A DNA stretch of 30,802 nucleotides from Bacteroidota bacterium (GTDB lineage Bacteria > Bacteroidota > Bacteroidia > Chitinophagales > Chitinophagaceae), in contig JAEZJD010000101.1 in the NCBI GenBank assembly GCA_023436425.1, forward strand, positions 1 through 30,802, in the 5' to 3' direction. A model generated the notes under the pieces. That model saw only the letters and a program-made list of their open reading frames with translations, made no database searches and was not told the origin of the DNA. Within the stretch, counting starts at the first letter, position 1; every line of letters begins with the position of its first letter. Positions 10,401 to 15,461 of the stretch are shown here, one piece after another. A program made the translations under genes and the position numbers.

Positions 10401-10849
10401 GCTTTGATAGCGGCACCGCGTTCGCTGCTAATGAGCTCCAGTTGCTTTTTATGGAAAACATCTTCAAGTTGCCGGCGGGTGACCAGGTGCGTAAAGTCGT
10501 CCTTTTCTTCGATGGAAAAACTGCCTTTCCCTTTTATGGTTTTTATTTCACCGTAGGATGTAATGGCGCGAAAAGATATGTTCAAGCTAAGGCTGGGCCC
10601 CATCTCTCTCTCCGCAAAAATTGCTGTTTGTACTTTTTTTAAATCGTCAGGATGAATAAGACATTTGGTGCCCGGTAATTCTCCCGAGTACAACACAAAC
10701 ATGACATTGCTACAGAATATTTCATCTGCATGAAGATCCCAATCCCAAGTTCCCTCTATTGAAACAAAACTGGAATCAATAAAAAAATGAAGTTTTTTTA
10801 GTGTAAGCTCTCCCCTGCCGGGAATTAATTTTCTTTTTGCCTCTAACAA
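4424..10849 (-). CDS. Giant multi-PAS/GAF sensor histidine kinase
   Basis: A 2141-residue kinase with no transmembrane segment or signal peptide, so a cytosolic multi-input sensor. I read about twelve PAS-like domains, near residues 20-130, 145-265, 290-400, 420-530, 540-655, 662-778, 785-892, 910-1027, 1200-1316, 1327-1443, 1650-1760 and 1765-1893. The first is degenerate. Two GAF domains lie at 1033-1190 and 1450-1608, followed by a coiled coil at 1608-1650. The kinase core has the phospho-acceptor in ASHDLKEP (His1928), an N box around 2036-2044, DNGIG 2076-2080 and GTGIGL 2104-2109, so it should be active. There is no receiver or DNA-binding domain, and no response regulator gene beside it, so the partner is unknown. 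The TTG start is supported by AGGAG 6 nt upstream; the first in-frame Met is residue 49. Ligands are unknown. Confidence 0.93.
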   Translation of the reverse strand: MLEAKRKLIPGRGELTLKKLHFFIDSSFVSIEGTWDWDLHADEIFCSNVMFVLYSGELPGTKCLIHPDDLKKVQTAIFAEREMGPSLSLNISFRAITSYGEIKTIKGKGSFSIEEKDDFTHLVTRRQLEDVFHKKQLELISSERGAAIKAYQYADTITHQGIFYFNQSTYEAFYSDIAYRIHGLPPQGLNAHLHTFSEFVHPAEKDIVTSAMDDAYRQHVPLSLEYRIVLQTGEEKWVRNSSKWIYNDGGERVMLGVLEDVTENKSAEQQSTVLQEYLDIKNRLLLQDEQMTRTASWQINLLTRQFEHSDNLYRIYGTKPGTVLNQQIILSFVHPDDQDKVREYNELLHKESAAAEIEFRILRGDGKVKYVRQQSRLIETKAAEKIIIGTTQDITDIVAREKKLNAAEDFIALQKKSIQQIEQIAAIGYWYWNIASGETWWSNGIHELLGTKSGSVQLSQKTLLTFVHTDDRKSFSSRVTSIINNNSAEEKFNFRLLRRGEIHIISAHFTINTQDERQVFFCILEDVTKQQTLKQKLAEQEQFATVFSNSSIDSIIVTDTHNAVTWWNKPAEEKLGVKKEKALGKNIFDLLPQLKTDASIEYFNKALAGEEVLLRDIKSPFGQGFVHFNHKPVFNEQQAVMGVLTIISDVTKDYTLRQQLTQRVEFIEKLLEATVDRIIVLDKNMNYLYWNKRAEDYYGLKKEEVLNRNILEIFPAFLNDPSYSEFRQALRGETVYIPAQQNLGDDKGYFETYLIPIKNERKEVTSILWIVHDLIKEYLLQQQKAKENVVLDALNENYYELDADYRILFMNQRAIDFFGLTKEEVIGKLVWEVFPDAMGTWVEDASKNAMEQGISTRGEFISPTTNKWILASIAPTAEGVVALFFDIDEKKKTEEEILRLKDEVAQKATDKYKALFDSIDEGFAIMEVLADERRNVIDVIYREMNEVFEQHTGMKDALGKKNSEFVPNIEQSFLNDLTQVYQTGKPLRSEGYTADLDRWFSYHYARIGSAGGPLIAVVFNNITERKRREQKQAFLLRFSDALRAERTADAVANRALEMLIEYLRLDRSYIVSYYLDKDIALLDYQMGNETVPPLPDAFDLSHYPEAYKAVLEETFVIEDDFKRQGLSEVEKQNSAKLGMRAIVAATVRKGENNPLWSMVAISSTPRHWSVDEVQLVEEAAERTWAAIERAKAEEALSASEVRLQSIADLVPDLLWESEPDGYTTWYNHRWLEYTGQSLKEAIGWGWTKAIHPDDRERSAQRYNEAIKNGKQLRQEHRIRKHDGEYRWFVVNAYPEKDESGRVIKMYGAATDIHESQIMFEALRQSEEKLRTVFESIDEGFALIELIRNEEGKVVEFINKEANENFTTFTGLHNVVGKIGTELMPNFEQSILNLMQSVADRGEAIRTENFLVDLNRWFDTYWTPIGKPGDNYIVAVFKEITERKLQEQNQQFLIRFSDVLRTETDADAIANRALQMLAEHLKLDRCYVGIALLDDDRGIFPYQFGNEKVRPMPAQGVRLSDFPDALRKTFDETLVITDFQNIEGLTETEKKNFAALGFGALVVANVRKEVRNPDWAINAVSASPRQWTSSEISLIEQVTERTWAAIERAKSEEELKKLASSLETQVNDRTASLRNTTEELQKNLAILQHTEQMAQMGSWEYDIATEKFSWSSGMYALFGLPKHMKVQPETYLDFAVEQDRSVAKRIVANLRKKHTGFQEVMRIKKDSGERLLKITGSVLMNANNEPAKIVGVDLDITDIEEAQQKVKESEHWLKKTAETSPDSINIYDLQKKQPVYLNDCLAHWIGKTSQELIDMNIDGRLQLIHPDDRLPLLHFNERIASAEDGDTLSLEYRLKTDDGKMLWIRNRSKVFQRNAEGKVTHILTVLSDITEEKRIEQAFKELNAELAAKNKDLEKKNDEITSFAFVASHDLKEPLRKLYTFADLLSNKETLSDTGKKNLAKMHASIRRLDLLIDDILALSKIGAKNTSVAPVDLNEVLNRVLDDLDEQVANAGAVIEKDELPTINGDDHQLYYLFKNLISNSIKFQPKENKPVVTISAEHLQTAAQAGRFVRVSVHDNGIGFRQEYGQKIFNLFQRLHSRDDFEGTGIGLTICKKIMEKHGGYIVAESEPRKGAAFHCYFPC
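6011..6865 (-). repeat. Second copy of the internal PAS-GAF duplication in the giant kinase
   Basis: Residues 1329-1613 of the kinase repeat residues 912-1196 with a constant offset of 417 residues (418 at the end). Matching landmarks are SIDEGFA, NITERK/EITERK, RFSDALR/RFSDVLR, ANRALEML/ANRALQML and ERTWAAIERAK in both. The ERTWAAIERAK codons also match closely at the DNA level (6023-6055 against 7277-7309). Confidence 0.85.
7262..8116 (-). repeat. First copy of the internal PAS-GAF duplication in the giant kinase
   Basis: Residues 912-1196 of the kinase, the amino-proximal copy of a 285-residue unit made of one PAS, a short linker and one GAF. A single unrelated PAS (about 1200-1316) separates it from the second copy. 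The two copies are clearly homologous but have diverged, so this is an old in-frame duplication and not an assembly artefact. Confidence 0.85.
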
Positions 10850-10855
10850 GCTGCA

Positions 10856-10863
10856 CTCCTCTT
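10856..10863 (-). promoter_or_regulatory. Shine-Dalgarno fixing a TTG start for the giant kinase
   Basis: On the minus strand AAGAGGAG lies directly upstream, with AGGAG exactly 6 nt before the TTG at 10847-10849. No ATG occurs in frame until codon 49, inside the first PAS-like region. The site therefore decides for the TTG start. Such a strong site is uncommon among the genes in this window, most of which have none. Confidence 0.7.
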
Positions 10864-10973
10864 TTTTTATGGATTAGCGTTGGAATGGTTTCAGCGGACG
10901 TATGGCGGTAGAGCATGAAACGATCACTATGTGCCTTTTGGCAAATCAATGTAAAGAGTAAATCAGAAAAGGG

Positions 10974-11192
10974 TTAAACAGCCTTTTTTTCTTCAGCTAA
11001 ATAAAAGCTTATTACCTCGTCGACGATAATTGCATCGAAGGAATTTAAAAGCTTCAGATCAGCTTCACTGCAGTCGCAAATGAGCATGCAATCTTTGGTA
11101 ACTATTTCCAGGCTTGACGATTGGATAATTTGAGCAAAATTCCACAACTGGTTCAGTGATTTGAATTTGATTGTAACGGTTGTTTTTGACAT
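10974..11192 (-). CDS. Small protein of unknown function (72 aa)
   Basis: Not recognised. It is a 72-residue acidic/amphipathic protein with no signal peptide or membrane segment. The pattern of alternating hydrophobic stretches (VTIKF, LEIVTK, CMLICDC, AIIVDE) separated by likely helices suggests a small alpha/beta fold. It has three Cys/Asp-rich positions around residues 35-43 (CMLICDC). It lies 124 bp upstream of the kinase gene on the same strand, so it could share a transcript with it. The start is an ATG with no clear Shine-Dalgarno. It is accepted as a gene because it is the only open frame here with a protein-like composition, but proof is lacking. Confidence 0.55.
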   Translation of the reverse strand: MSKTTVTIKFKSLNQLWNFAQIIQSSSLEIVTKDCMLICDCSEADLKLLNSFDAIIVDEVISFYLAEEKKAV

Positions 11193-11277
11193 AATAGATA
11201 AATTTTAGAATACCTATTGCCAAAAAGCTGAGGGAGAAACAACAGCCGGCTTTAAAATCACCGGTGTTTATATGCGG

Positions 11278-11377
11278 CTCAAAACAAGTTTGAGGAGATA
11301 AGTATTTACTGAAGATAACCTATCTTTTCAATAAGCTGGGATTTAGTTGTGCACACAATTCGTAACTAAATTTTTTT
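11278..11377 (+). other. Cluster of inverted repeats ending in a terminator-like hairpin
   Basis: Within the 173-bp gap between the 91-aa and 72-aa genes there are three successive inverted repeats. They are CTCAAA/TTTGAG (11278-11294, 5-nt loop), AAGATA/TATCTT (11312-11326, 3-nt loop) and ATTTAGTT/AACTAAAT (11341-11371, 15-nt loop). The last is followed on the plus strand by seven Ts (11371-11377). On the plus strand this looks like the 3' end of a small RNA. On the minus strand it could be a leader structure for the 72-aa gene. No plus-strand promoter was found. Confidence 0.3.
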
Positions 11378-11641
11378 GCGCTGAAAGCTTCTGTCGCGAT
11401 CCTGCTCTTGCTGCTGCAGCACATCTGCGATGTCCGAAAAAGCATTTTTCACCCACTCGGGAATTTGATCTGTGGTCACCCACTCGTCGTTCTCTCCTTT
11501 GCTTACATGAAAAATAATTCTGTTGCCCCTTGCATCAGGCACATCCACGTGATATTTTAAGTCTTTACCCGGTATGCGGCGAAAATTAAATTCATATAAT
11601 CTGCCGCTTGTCTTGATCAACTTTGAAAATGATTGGCTCAT
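11366..11641 (-). CDS. Small hypothetical protein (91 aa)
   Basis: Not assigned to a function. The 91-residue soluble protein looks beta-rich in its first 55 residues (GRLYEFNFRRI, LKYHVDVPD, NRIIFHVSKG). It continues with a likely helix (EWVKNAFSDIADVLQQQEQ) and a basic tail. Its composition resembles small conserved soluble proteins of Bacteroidota, but I cannot name a family. Translation start is well supported: AAGGAG sits 6 nt before the ATG. It is transcribed away from the KGG-type stress gene, across a 396-bp divergent region. The last codons overlap a terminator-like inverted repeat whose T tract, read on the other strand, encodes Lys-Lys-Ile here. Confidence 0.7.
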   Translation of the reverse strand: MSQSFSKLIKTSGRLYEFNFRRIPGKDLKYHVDVPDARGNRIIFHVSKGENDEWVTTDQIPEWVKNAFSDIADVLQQQEQDRDRSFQRKKI

Positions 11642-12037
11642 ATATCGCTCCTTCTACTAATGTCTTGGCCTTTTTGCAATGTTGTTCTGTTAAGTCAAAA
11701 ATAAAGCCGAAGAAAACGATTAACTCGAAAGACGCTCCAATATTGTGCAAACATTCTAAAACAGTTATAACGCTTATCCGCTAAGTTGCCTTGCCGTTCA
11801 TTCATCAGCTATTAACATCCCGTTTTTTGATAAATTTCCTCTACGGCTGAGCTGCATGTGCATAATTCTTTTCCCACGTCATCTCCACATCTTACTGTAG
11901 AGGCGCATCCTCATAAAACGGGGTTAATCAAGAATGGTAAACGGCCTTCGCTTTTGACGGTGCCATGAGACATCAGGCATTTCTTTTTCCATTGTATTTA
12001 GGTGAGCAAACTTTTTTCCATCTAAAACAAACAAAAC
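11642..12037. other. Gene-free divergent intergenic region
   Basis: A stretch of 396 bp between two divergent genes without a credible open frame. It should hold the promoters of the 91-aa gene (minus) and the KGG gene (plus). The only firm element is the Shine-Dalgarno AAGGAG of the 91-aa gene (11648-11653, minus strand). The plus-strand leader just before the KGG ATG is A-rich (12021-12037) and lacks a Shine-Dalgarno, as is usual in this phylum. I saw no tRNA fold, no long repeat and no clear -33/-7 pair. Confidence 0.6.
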
Positions 12038-12280
12038 ATGATCAACGGTCAAGACAACCAAGGGCAATCTGAAAAGAAAAATAGTTCAAAGCGTGGATTT
12101 GCAGCTATGGATCCGGAGCGCCAGCGCCAAATTGCGAGCCAGGGCGGCCGCGCCGCACACCAGTTGGGTGTAGCCCATGAGTGGAACGCGACAGAAGCAA
12201 AGGCAGCCGGAAAGAAAGGAGGGCAACACTCCGGTTCAAGAAGAAGCGGCAGAGCCGAACAAAAAGATTCACTTCTTTAA
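12038..12280 (+). CDS. KGG-motif general stress protein
   Basis: An 80-residue, very hydrophilic, Gly/Lys/Arg-rich protein with two KGG-type motifs. The first includes GFAAMDPERQ and IASQGGRAAH (about 20-41); the second is EAKAAGKKGGQHSGSRR (about 53-69). It resembles E. coli YciG and the repeats of Bacillus GsiB, which are stress-induced, probably disordered proteins; the molecular role is not established. The codons for residues 24-45 are strikingly GC-rich, including an 8-bp GCGGCCGC, in contrast to the AT-leaning surroundings. This may reflect transfer or simply the Arg/Ala/Gly content. A strong terminator begins 7 bp after the stop. The start is an ATG preceded by an A-rich leader. Confidence 0.85.
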   Translation: MINGQDNQGQSEKKNSSKRGFAAMDPERQRQIASQGGRAAHQLGVAHEWNATEAKAAGKKGGQHSGSRRSGRAEQKDSLL

Positions 12281-12287
12281 AACACAC

Positions 12288-12317
12288 AAAAAAACCAGTG
12301 AGATCCACTGGTTTTTT
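12288..12317. terminator. Bidirectional intrinsic terminator between KGG gene and glucosaminidase gene
   Basis: A perfect stem CCAGTG/CACTGG (12295-12300 and 12306-12311) with a 5-nt loop is flanked by seven As on the left and six Ts on the right. It therefore works as a rho-independent terminator in both directions. It lies 7 bp after the plus-strand stop and 4 bp beyond the minus-strand stop of the converging genes, serving both. Confidence 0.9.
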
Positions 12318-12321
12318 CGCT

Positions 12322-12813
12322 TTACAATTTGTCGTACTCGTAAAGCTTGTACTTATCAATCGCCAAAATTATTTTTCGCACCCATTCTCCTTTGGCAGTA
12401 GCGTAGTTCGCTTTGTTCATGTAAAACAGCCATTGCTTATAGTCGGTGGTGCCCTTTAGTTTTTCATAAAAGCTTTTGTTGCGCAGAATCTGGCAAAAGT
12501 GTTCATAGCTCGCCTCGTCGGATTCGTATTCTTTGTACTTCGACTTGTAGCCAAGTTTCTGTTGCGAGCTCGTGTTTTTGCCTTTCACGCCAAAGTAGTT
12601 GTTCAAAGCCTTTGCGAGCATGCTTTGCCCTGCAGCGCTTTCAACTATGCTAACGCCGAGGATTATGCTTGCGGGAATTTCGTGTTTTTTCATTTGGCCG
12701 ACAGCGAGGTCGTCGTATTTGGCGATATATCGCTTTACCGCGTTTTGCGCACTGCCTGAGAAAACACTAGCAGAAAGGATCAGCAGGAAAGTCAATTTGA
12801 GAAAGAATTTCAT
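12322..12813 (-). CDS. Secreted glucosaminidase-domain peptidoglycan hydrolase
   Basis: A 163-residue protein with an N-terminal signal peptide (basic MKFFLK, hydrophobic core to about residue 18, likely cleavage near SGSAQ at 19-23). A single glucosaminidase domain (FlgJ C-terminal/LytG-like) follows. The catalytic Glu is in SIVESAAGQS (Glu58), and the family's NNYFGVKG motif is at 71-78. It should cleave the glycan strand of peptidoglycan in the periplasm. No LysM or SH3 cell-wall-binding domain is present, so this is a minimal enzyme. There is no lipobox cysteine, so it is not a lipoprotein. Upstream, a small palindrome (12828-12841) sits close to the start codon. It is monocistronic, ending at the shared terminator. 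Confidence 0.88.
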   Translation of the reverse strand: MKFFLKLTFLLILSASVFSGSAQNAVKRYIAKYDDLAVGQMKKHEIPASIILGVSIVESAAGQSMLAKALNNYFGVKGKNTSSQQKLGYKSKYKEYESDEASYEHFCQILRNKSFYEKLKGTTDYKQWLFYMNKANYATAKGEWVRKIILAIDKYKLYEYDKL

Positions 12814-12827
12814 GGCTGAATTTATTT

Positions 12828-12841
12828 ATTGGTTAGCCAAT
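12828..12841. promoter_or_regulatory. Short palindrome upstream of the glucosaminidase gene
   Basis: ATTGG-TTAG-CCAAT is a perfect 5-bp inverted repeat with a 4-bp centre, lying 14 bp before the glucosaminidase ATG. It is in the right place for an operator or a 5'-leader hairpin. A match this short can occur by chance, and no repeat of it was noticed elsewhere. Confidence 0.2.
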
Positions 12842-13054
12842 CAGCACAATTTCACCTCATCTGCGAAGTGCAAACAAACGAAAAATCTGGTTGCGAGCCA
12901 AGAACACATGCCTGATTATAATCATACTTGCAGGTGAAAGTTCGCTACCAGCGCACCCCAGACAGCTAAAAACTTGCTTTACCTGCCTGTGTTTCTTTAA
13001 CTTAGAAAGTGAATTGAACCAAATGTGAAGATTCTAAAAACCTAAACCAAGCAT

Positions 13055-15091
13055 TTGAAAAAAGAAACAAACGACGGCAAAAACCGGCCAAAATCGGGGG
13101 CGAAAGCCCGCAAGTTAAGCACCAGAACGGCTTCCAGCTCCGGTATTGCTGCGGTAAAACAGATGCTCTCCGGCGTTGAACTTTCTCCAATGCCCCTTAA
13201 CGTGAAACCGATGCTCGCTACAGCAGCGGCAGAACCATTCACCGATGAAGCCTGGCAATTTGAATTAAAACTGGATGGCTATAGAGCCTTGGCTTACATA
13301 CAAAACGGTGAAAACGAAAATGGCAAGGTGGACATCCGTTCCAGGAATAATCATTCTTTCAATCAAAAATTTAAACAGGTATTTGAAGGATTATTGGAAT
13401 GGAACATAAACGCCGTGGTAGATGGTGAAATAGTGGTTTTGAACGAAGATGGAAGACCGGACTTTAATAAAATGCAGAATTGGGACAAATACAAAGAAGG
13501 AAACCTGGTGTTCTATGTTTTCGACCTGCTGTGGCTTGACGGTTTTAATTTAATGAATGAACCGCTGCACCGCAGGCGCGACATCCTCTCGAAGGTGCTG
13601 CCCGATTCGGGTGTCATTCGGTTTAGTGACCACATAGATGCAGTGGGAAAAGAATTCTTCGACGTGGCTAAGCAAAACAATATGGAAGGGATTGTTGCTA
13701 AGAATAAAAATTCCGCGTACATCCCAAATAGCCGATCGAAACAGTGGCTGAAAATAAAAGCTGACCAGCGACACGAAGCCGTGATATGTGGCTATACACG
13801 AAACAAGGATACCGAACGTGAATTCAGCTCTTTAATATTAGGTATTTACGACGACGGCGAACTAAAATTTATCGGGCAAACGGGTACGGGTTTTAGCGTG
13901 GAAAGTCAGACAGAACTGCTCAAAAAGATGCGTCCGCTCGTGACCAAAAAAACTCCTTTTTTAATTGATCCAAGGTTAGGTTCTCCTACTGTCTGGCTGA
14001 AGCCTTTTTTAGTTTGCGAAGTAAAGTACACCGAGATCACCGATGAAGGGCTGATGAGACACGCATCGTTTCAAGGACTGAGAGAAGATAAGGCCGCTTT
14101 CGAACTCAACCCTGAAAATTCCGAGCTATTGAAAAGGGAGTCCGGTGAAACGAAAAGCCAGCAACTGGTTGCCGGAAATAAAGAACAGGAAATCGTGTTG
14201 GTTGAAGAGCACGAGTTGAAACTTACCAACCTGAAAAAGCTGTATTGGCCGAAGGAAAAGATCTTCAAGGGCGACATGCTTAATTACTATTTCAGTATGG
14301 CCGAGTACCTAATGCCGTATATGAAAGACCGACCTCAATCGCTTAATCGTTTCCCGAACGGTATAAACGGCGAGAACTTTTACCACAAAAACATGGCAGG
14401 TAAGGTGGAAAAATGGCTGAACACTTTTGAACGTTTCAGCGAATCAACCGGCGAGTCGAAGGATTTTCTGATTTGCTCCGACACAGCTTCGTTGATTTAT
14501 ATGGCTAATCTTGGTTGTATAGAAATGAATCCATGGCATTCTCGGTGGCAGTCGCCAAATTATCCGGATTGGAGTGTAATTGATCTCGATCCGGGCACGA
14601 ACACCTTTGAGCAGGTGATAGAAACTGCACAAGTTGTTCATCAAATACTTACAAGCCTCGATATTCCATCTTTCCCAAAAACATCCGGGTCAACCGGCGT
14701 TCATATTTACATTCCACTTGGCGCCAAATACAACTACGAACAGTCGAAGCAACTGGCGGAATTAATAGCTAATCTCGTTCACGAGGAACTACCGGAGTTC
14801 ACTAGCTTGGTGCGGAGCCCACAAAAGAGACCGGACAAAATCTACATTGATTATTTGCAGAACCGCCCAATTCAAACCATCTGCGCTCCTTATTCTATAA
14901 GGCCAAAGCCCGGTGCCACAGTTTCGGCGCCGTTGCATTGGGATGAAGTGAAAAAGGGTTTGAAGATGAACAAGTTCAACATAAAAAGTATGATTCAGCG
15001 GGTAAAGAGCGAAGGAGATTTGTTCGCGGGAGTGTTGGGGAAAGGTATTGATCTGAACAGCATTCTCAAAGGCTTGTCCAGCCTTATTTAA
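13055..15091 (+). CDS. ligD: DNA ligase D lacking the phosphoesterase domain (ligase + polymerase)
   Basis: A 678-residue enzyme of bacterial non-homologous end joining. The ATP-dependent ligase adenylation domain (about 47-240) has catalytic Lys72 in ELKLDGYR, VFDLLWLDG (155-163), EGIVAK (211-216) and QWLKIK (230-235). An OB fold follows (about 240-350). The primase-polymerase domain (about 385-675) has the metal-binding DLD at 510-512, SGSTGVHIY at 544-552 and APYSIRPKPG at 611-620. The N-terminal 3'-phosphoesterase domain common in LigD is missing: the protein begins with a Lys/Ser/Ala-rich stretch resembling the inter-domain linker, and the frame is closed by a stop 12 bp before the start. 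The start is a TTG without a Shine-Dalgarno; an ATG at 13163 (residue 37) is the alternative. No Ku gene is in the window. Confidence 0.93.
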   Translation: MKKETNDGKNRPKSGAKARKLSTRTASSSGIAAVKQMLSGVELSPMPLNVKPMLATAAAEPFTDEAWQFELKLDGYRALAYIQNGENENGKVDIRSRNNHSFNQKFKQVFEGLLEWNINAVVDGEIVVLNEDGRPDFNKMQNWDKYKEGNLVFYVFDLLWLDGFNLMNEPLHRRRDILSKVLPDSGVIRFSDHIDAVGKEFFDVAKQNNMEGIVAKNKNSAYIPNSRSKQWLKIKADQRHEAVICGYTRNKDTEREFSSLILGIYDDGELKFIGQTGTGFSVESQTELLKKMRPLVTKKTPFLIDPRLGSPTVWLKPFLVCEVKYTEITDEGLMRHASFQGLREDKAAFELNPENSELLKRESGETKSQQLVAGNKEQEIVLVEEHELKLTNLKKLYWPKEKIFKGDMLNYYFSMAEYLMPYMKDRPQSLNRFPNGINGENFYHKNMAGKVEKWLNTFERFSESTGESKDFLICSDTASLIYMANLGCIEMNPWHSRWQSPNYPDWSVIDLDPGTNTFEQVIETAQVVHQILTSLDIPSFPKTSGSTGVHIYIPLGAKYNYEQSKQLAELIANLVHEELPEFTSLVRSPQKRPDKIYIDYLQNRPIQTICAPYSIRPKPGATVSAPLHWDEVKKGLKMNKFNIKSMIQRVKSEGDLFAGVLGKGIDLNSILKGLSSLI

Positions 15092-15155
15092 ACACCTGAC
15101 AAGTCTGCATCAGCACCATTCTGGTACAGCTTATGATGCTATATCAAAAAAACTC

Positions 15156-15455
15156 ATGGGCAGCTTTCAGCAAGTAATCAATTCGGGAAAACCCGTGCTC
15201 GTTGATTTTAGCGCAGAATGGTGCGGACCATGCAAAATGATGGCACCCATTCTAAAACAAGCAAAGGATGCAGTTGGTGATAAGGCAATGATAATAAAAA
15301 TAGATGTAGACAAAAACCGGGACGCCGCTGAACATTTCAGGATTCAGGGTGTACCGACTTTAATTCTTTTCAAAAACGGAGAAGTTAAGTGGCGACAGTC
15401 GGGAGTGGTGCAGGCGAACCAGTTAGTGCAGGTGATTCAGCAGTATGCAAATTAG
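15156..15455 (+). CDS. trxA: Thioredoxin
   Basis: A 99-residue cytoplasmic thioredoxin with the redox motif WCGPCK at residues 22-27, the buried Asp/Ala/Glu lead-in (DFSAEW) and the cis-proline GVPT at 65-68. It reduces protein disulfides and is recycled by thioredoxin reductase. It is slightly shorter at the N-terminus than E. coli TrxA, as is common for this phylum. There is no signal peptide. It follows ligD by 64 bp on the same strand, so read-through from ligD is possible, although there is no functional link I can name. Its stop lies only 6 bp from the stop of the converging phosphatase gene, with no terminator between them. Confidence 0.95.
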   Translation: MGSFQQVINSGKPVLVDFSAEWCGPCKMMAPILKQAKDAVGDKAMIIKIDVDKNRDAAEHFRIQGVPTLILFKNGEVKWRQSGVVQANQLVQVIQQYAN

Positions 15456-15461
15456 CAGCCG

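Noticed and set aside
10974..11192. Possible HPr-like or ferredoxin-like fold for the 72-aa protein.
   Set aside because: The resemblance is only in the pattern of hydrophobic residues; no HPr active-site His or other motif is present.
12929..12984. Imperfect inverted repeat CAGGTGAAAG / CTTTACCTG upstream of ligD.
   Set aside because: One-base gap, long spacer and no second copy nearby; likely chance.
15109..15142. Inverted repeat GCATCA/TGATGC with an inner ACCA/TGGT between ligD and trxA, considered as a terminator.
   Set aside because: No T tract follows on the plus strand and the stem is interrupted, so termination is not supported.
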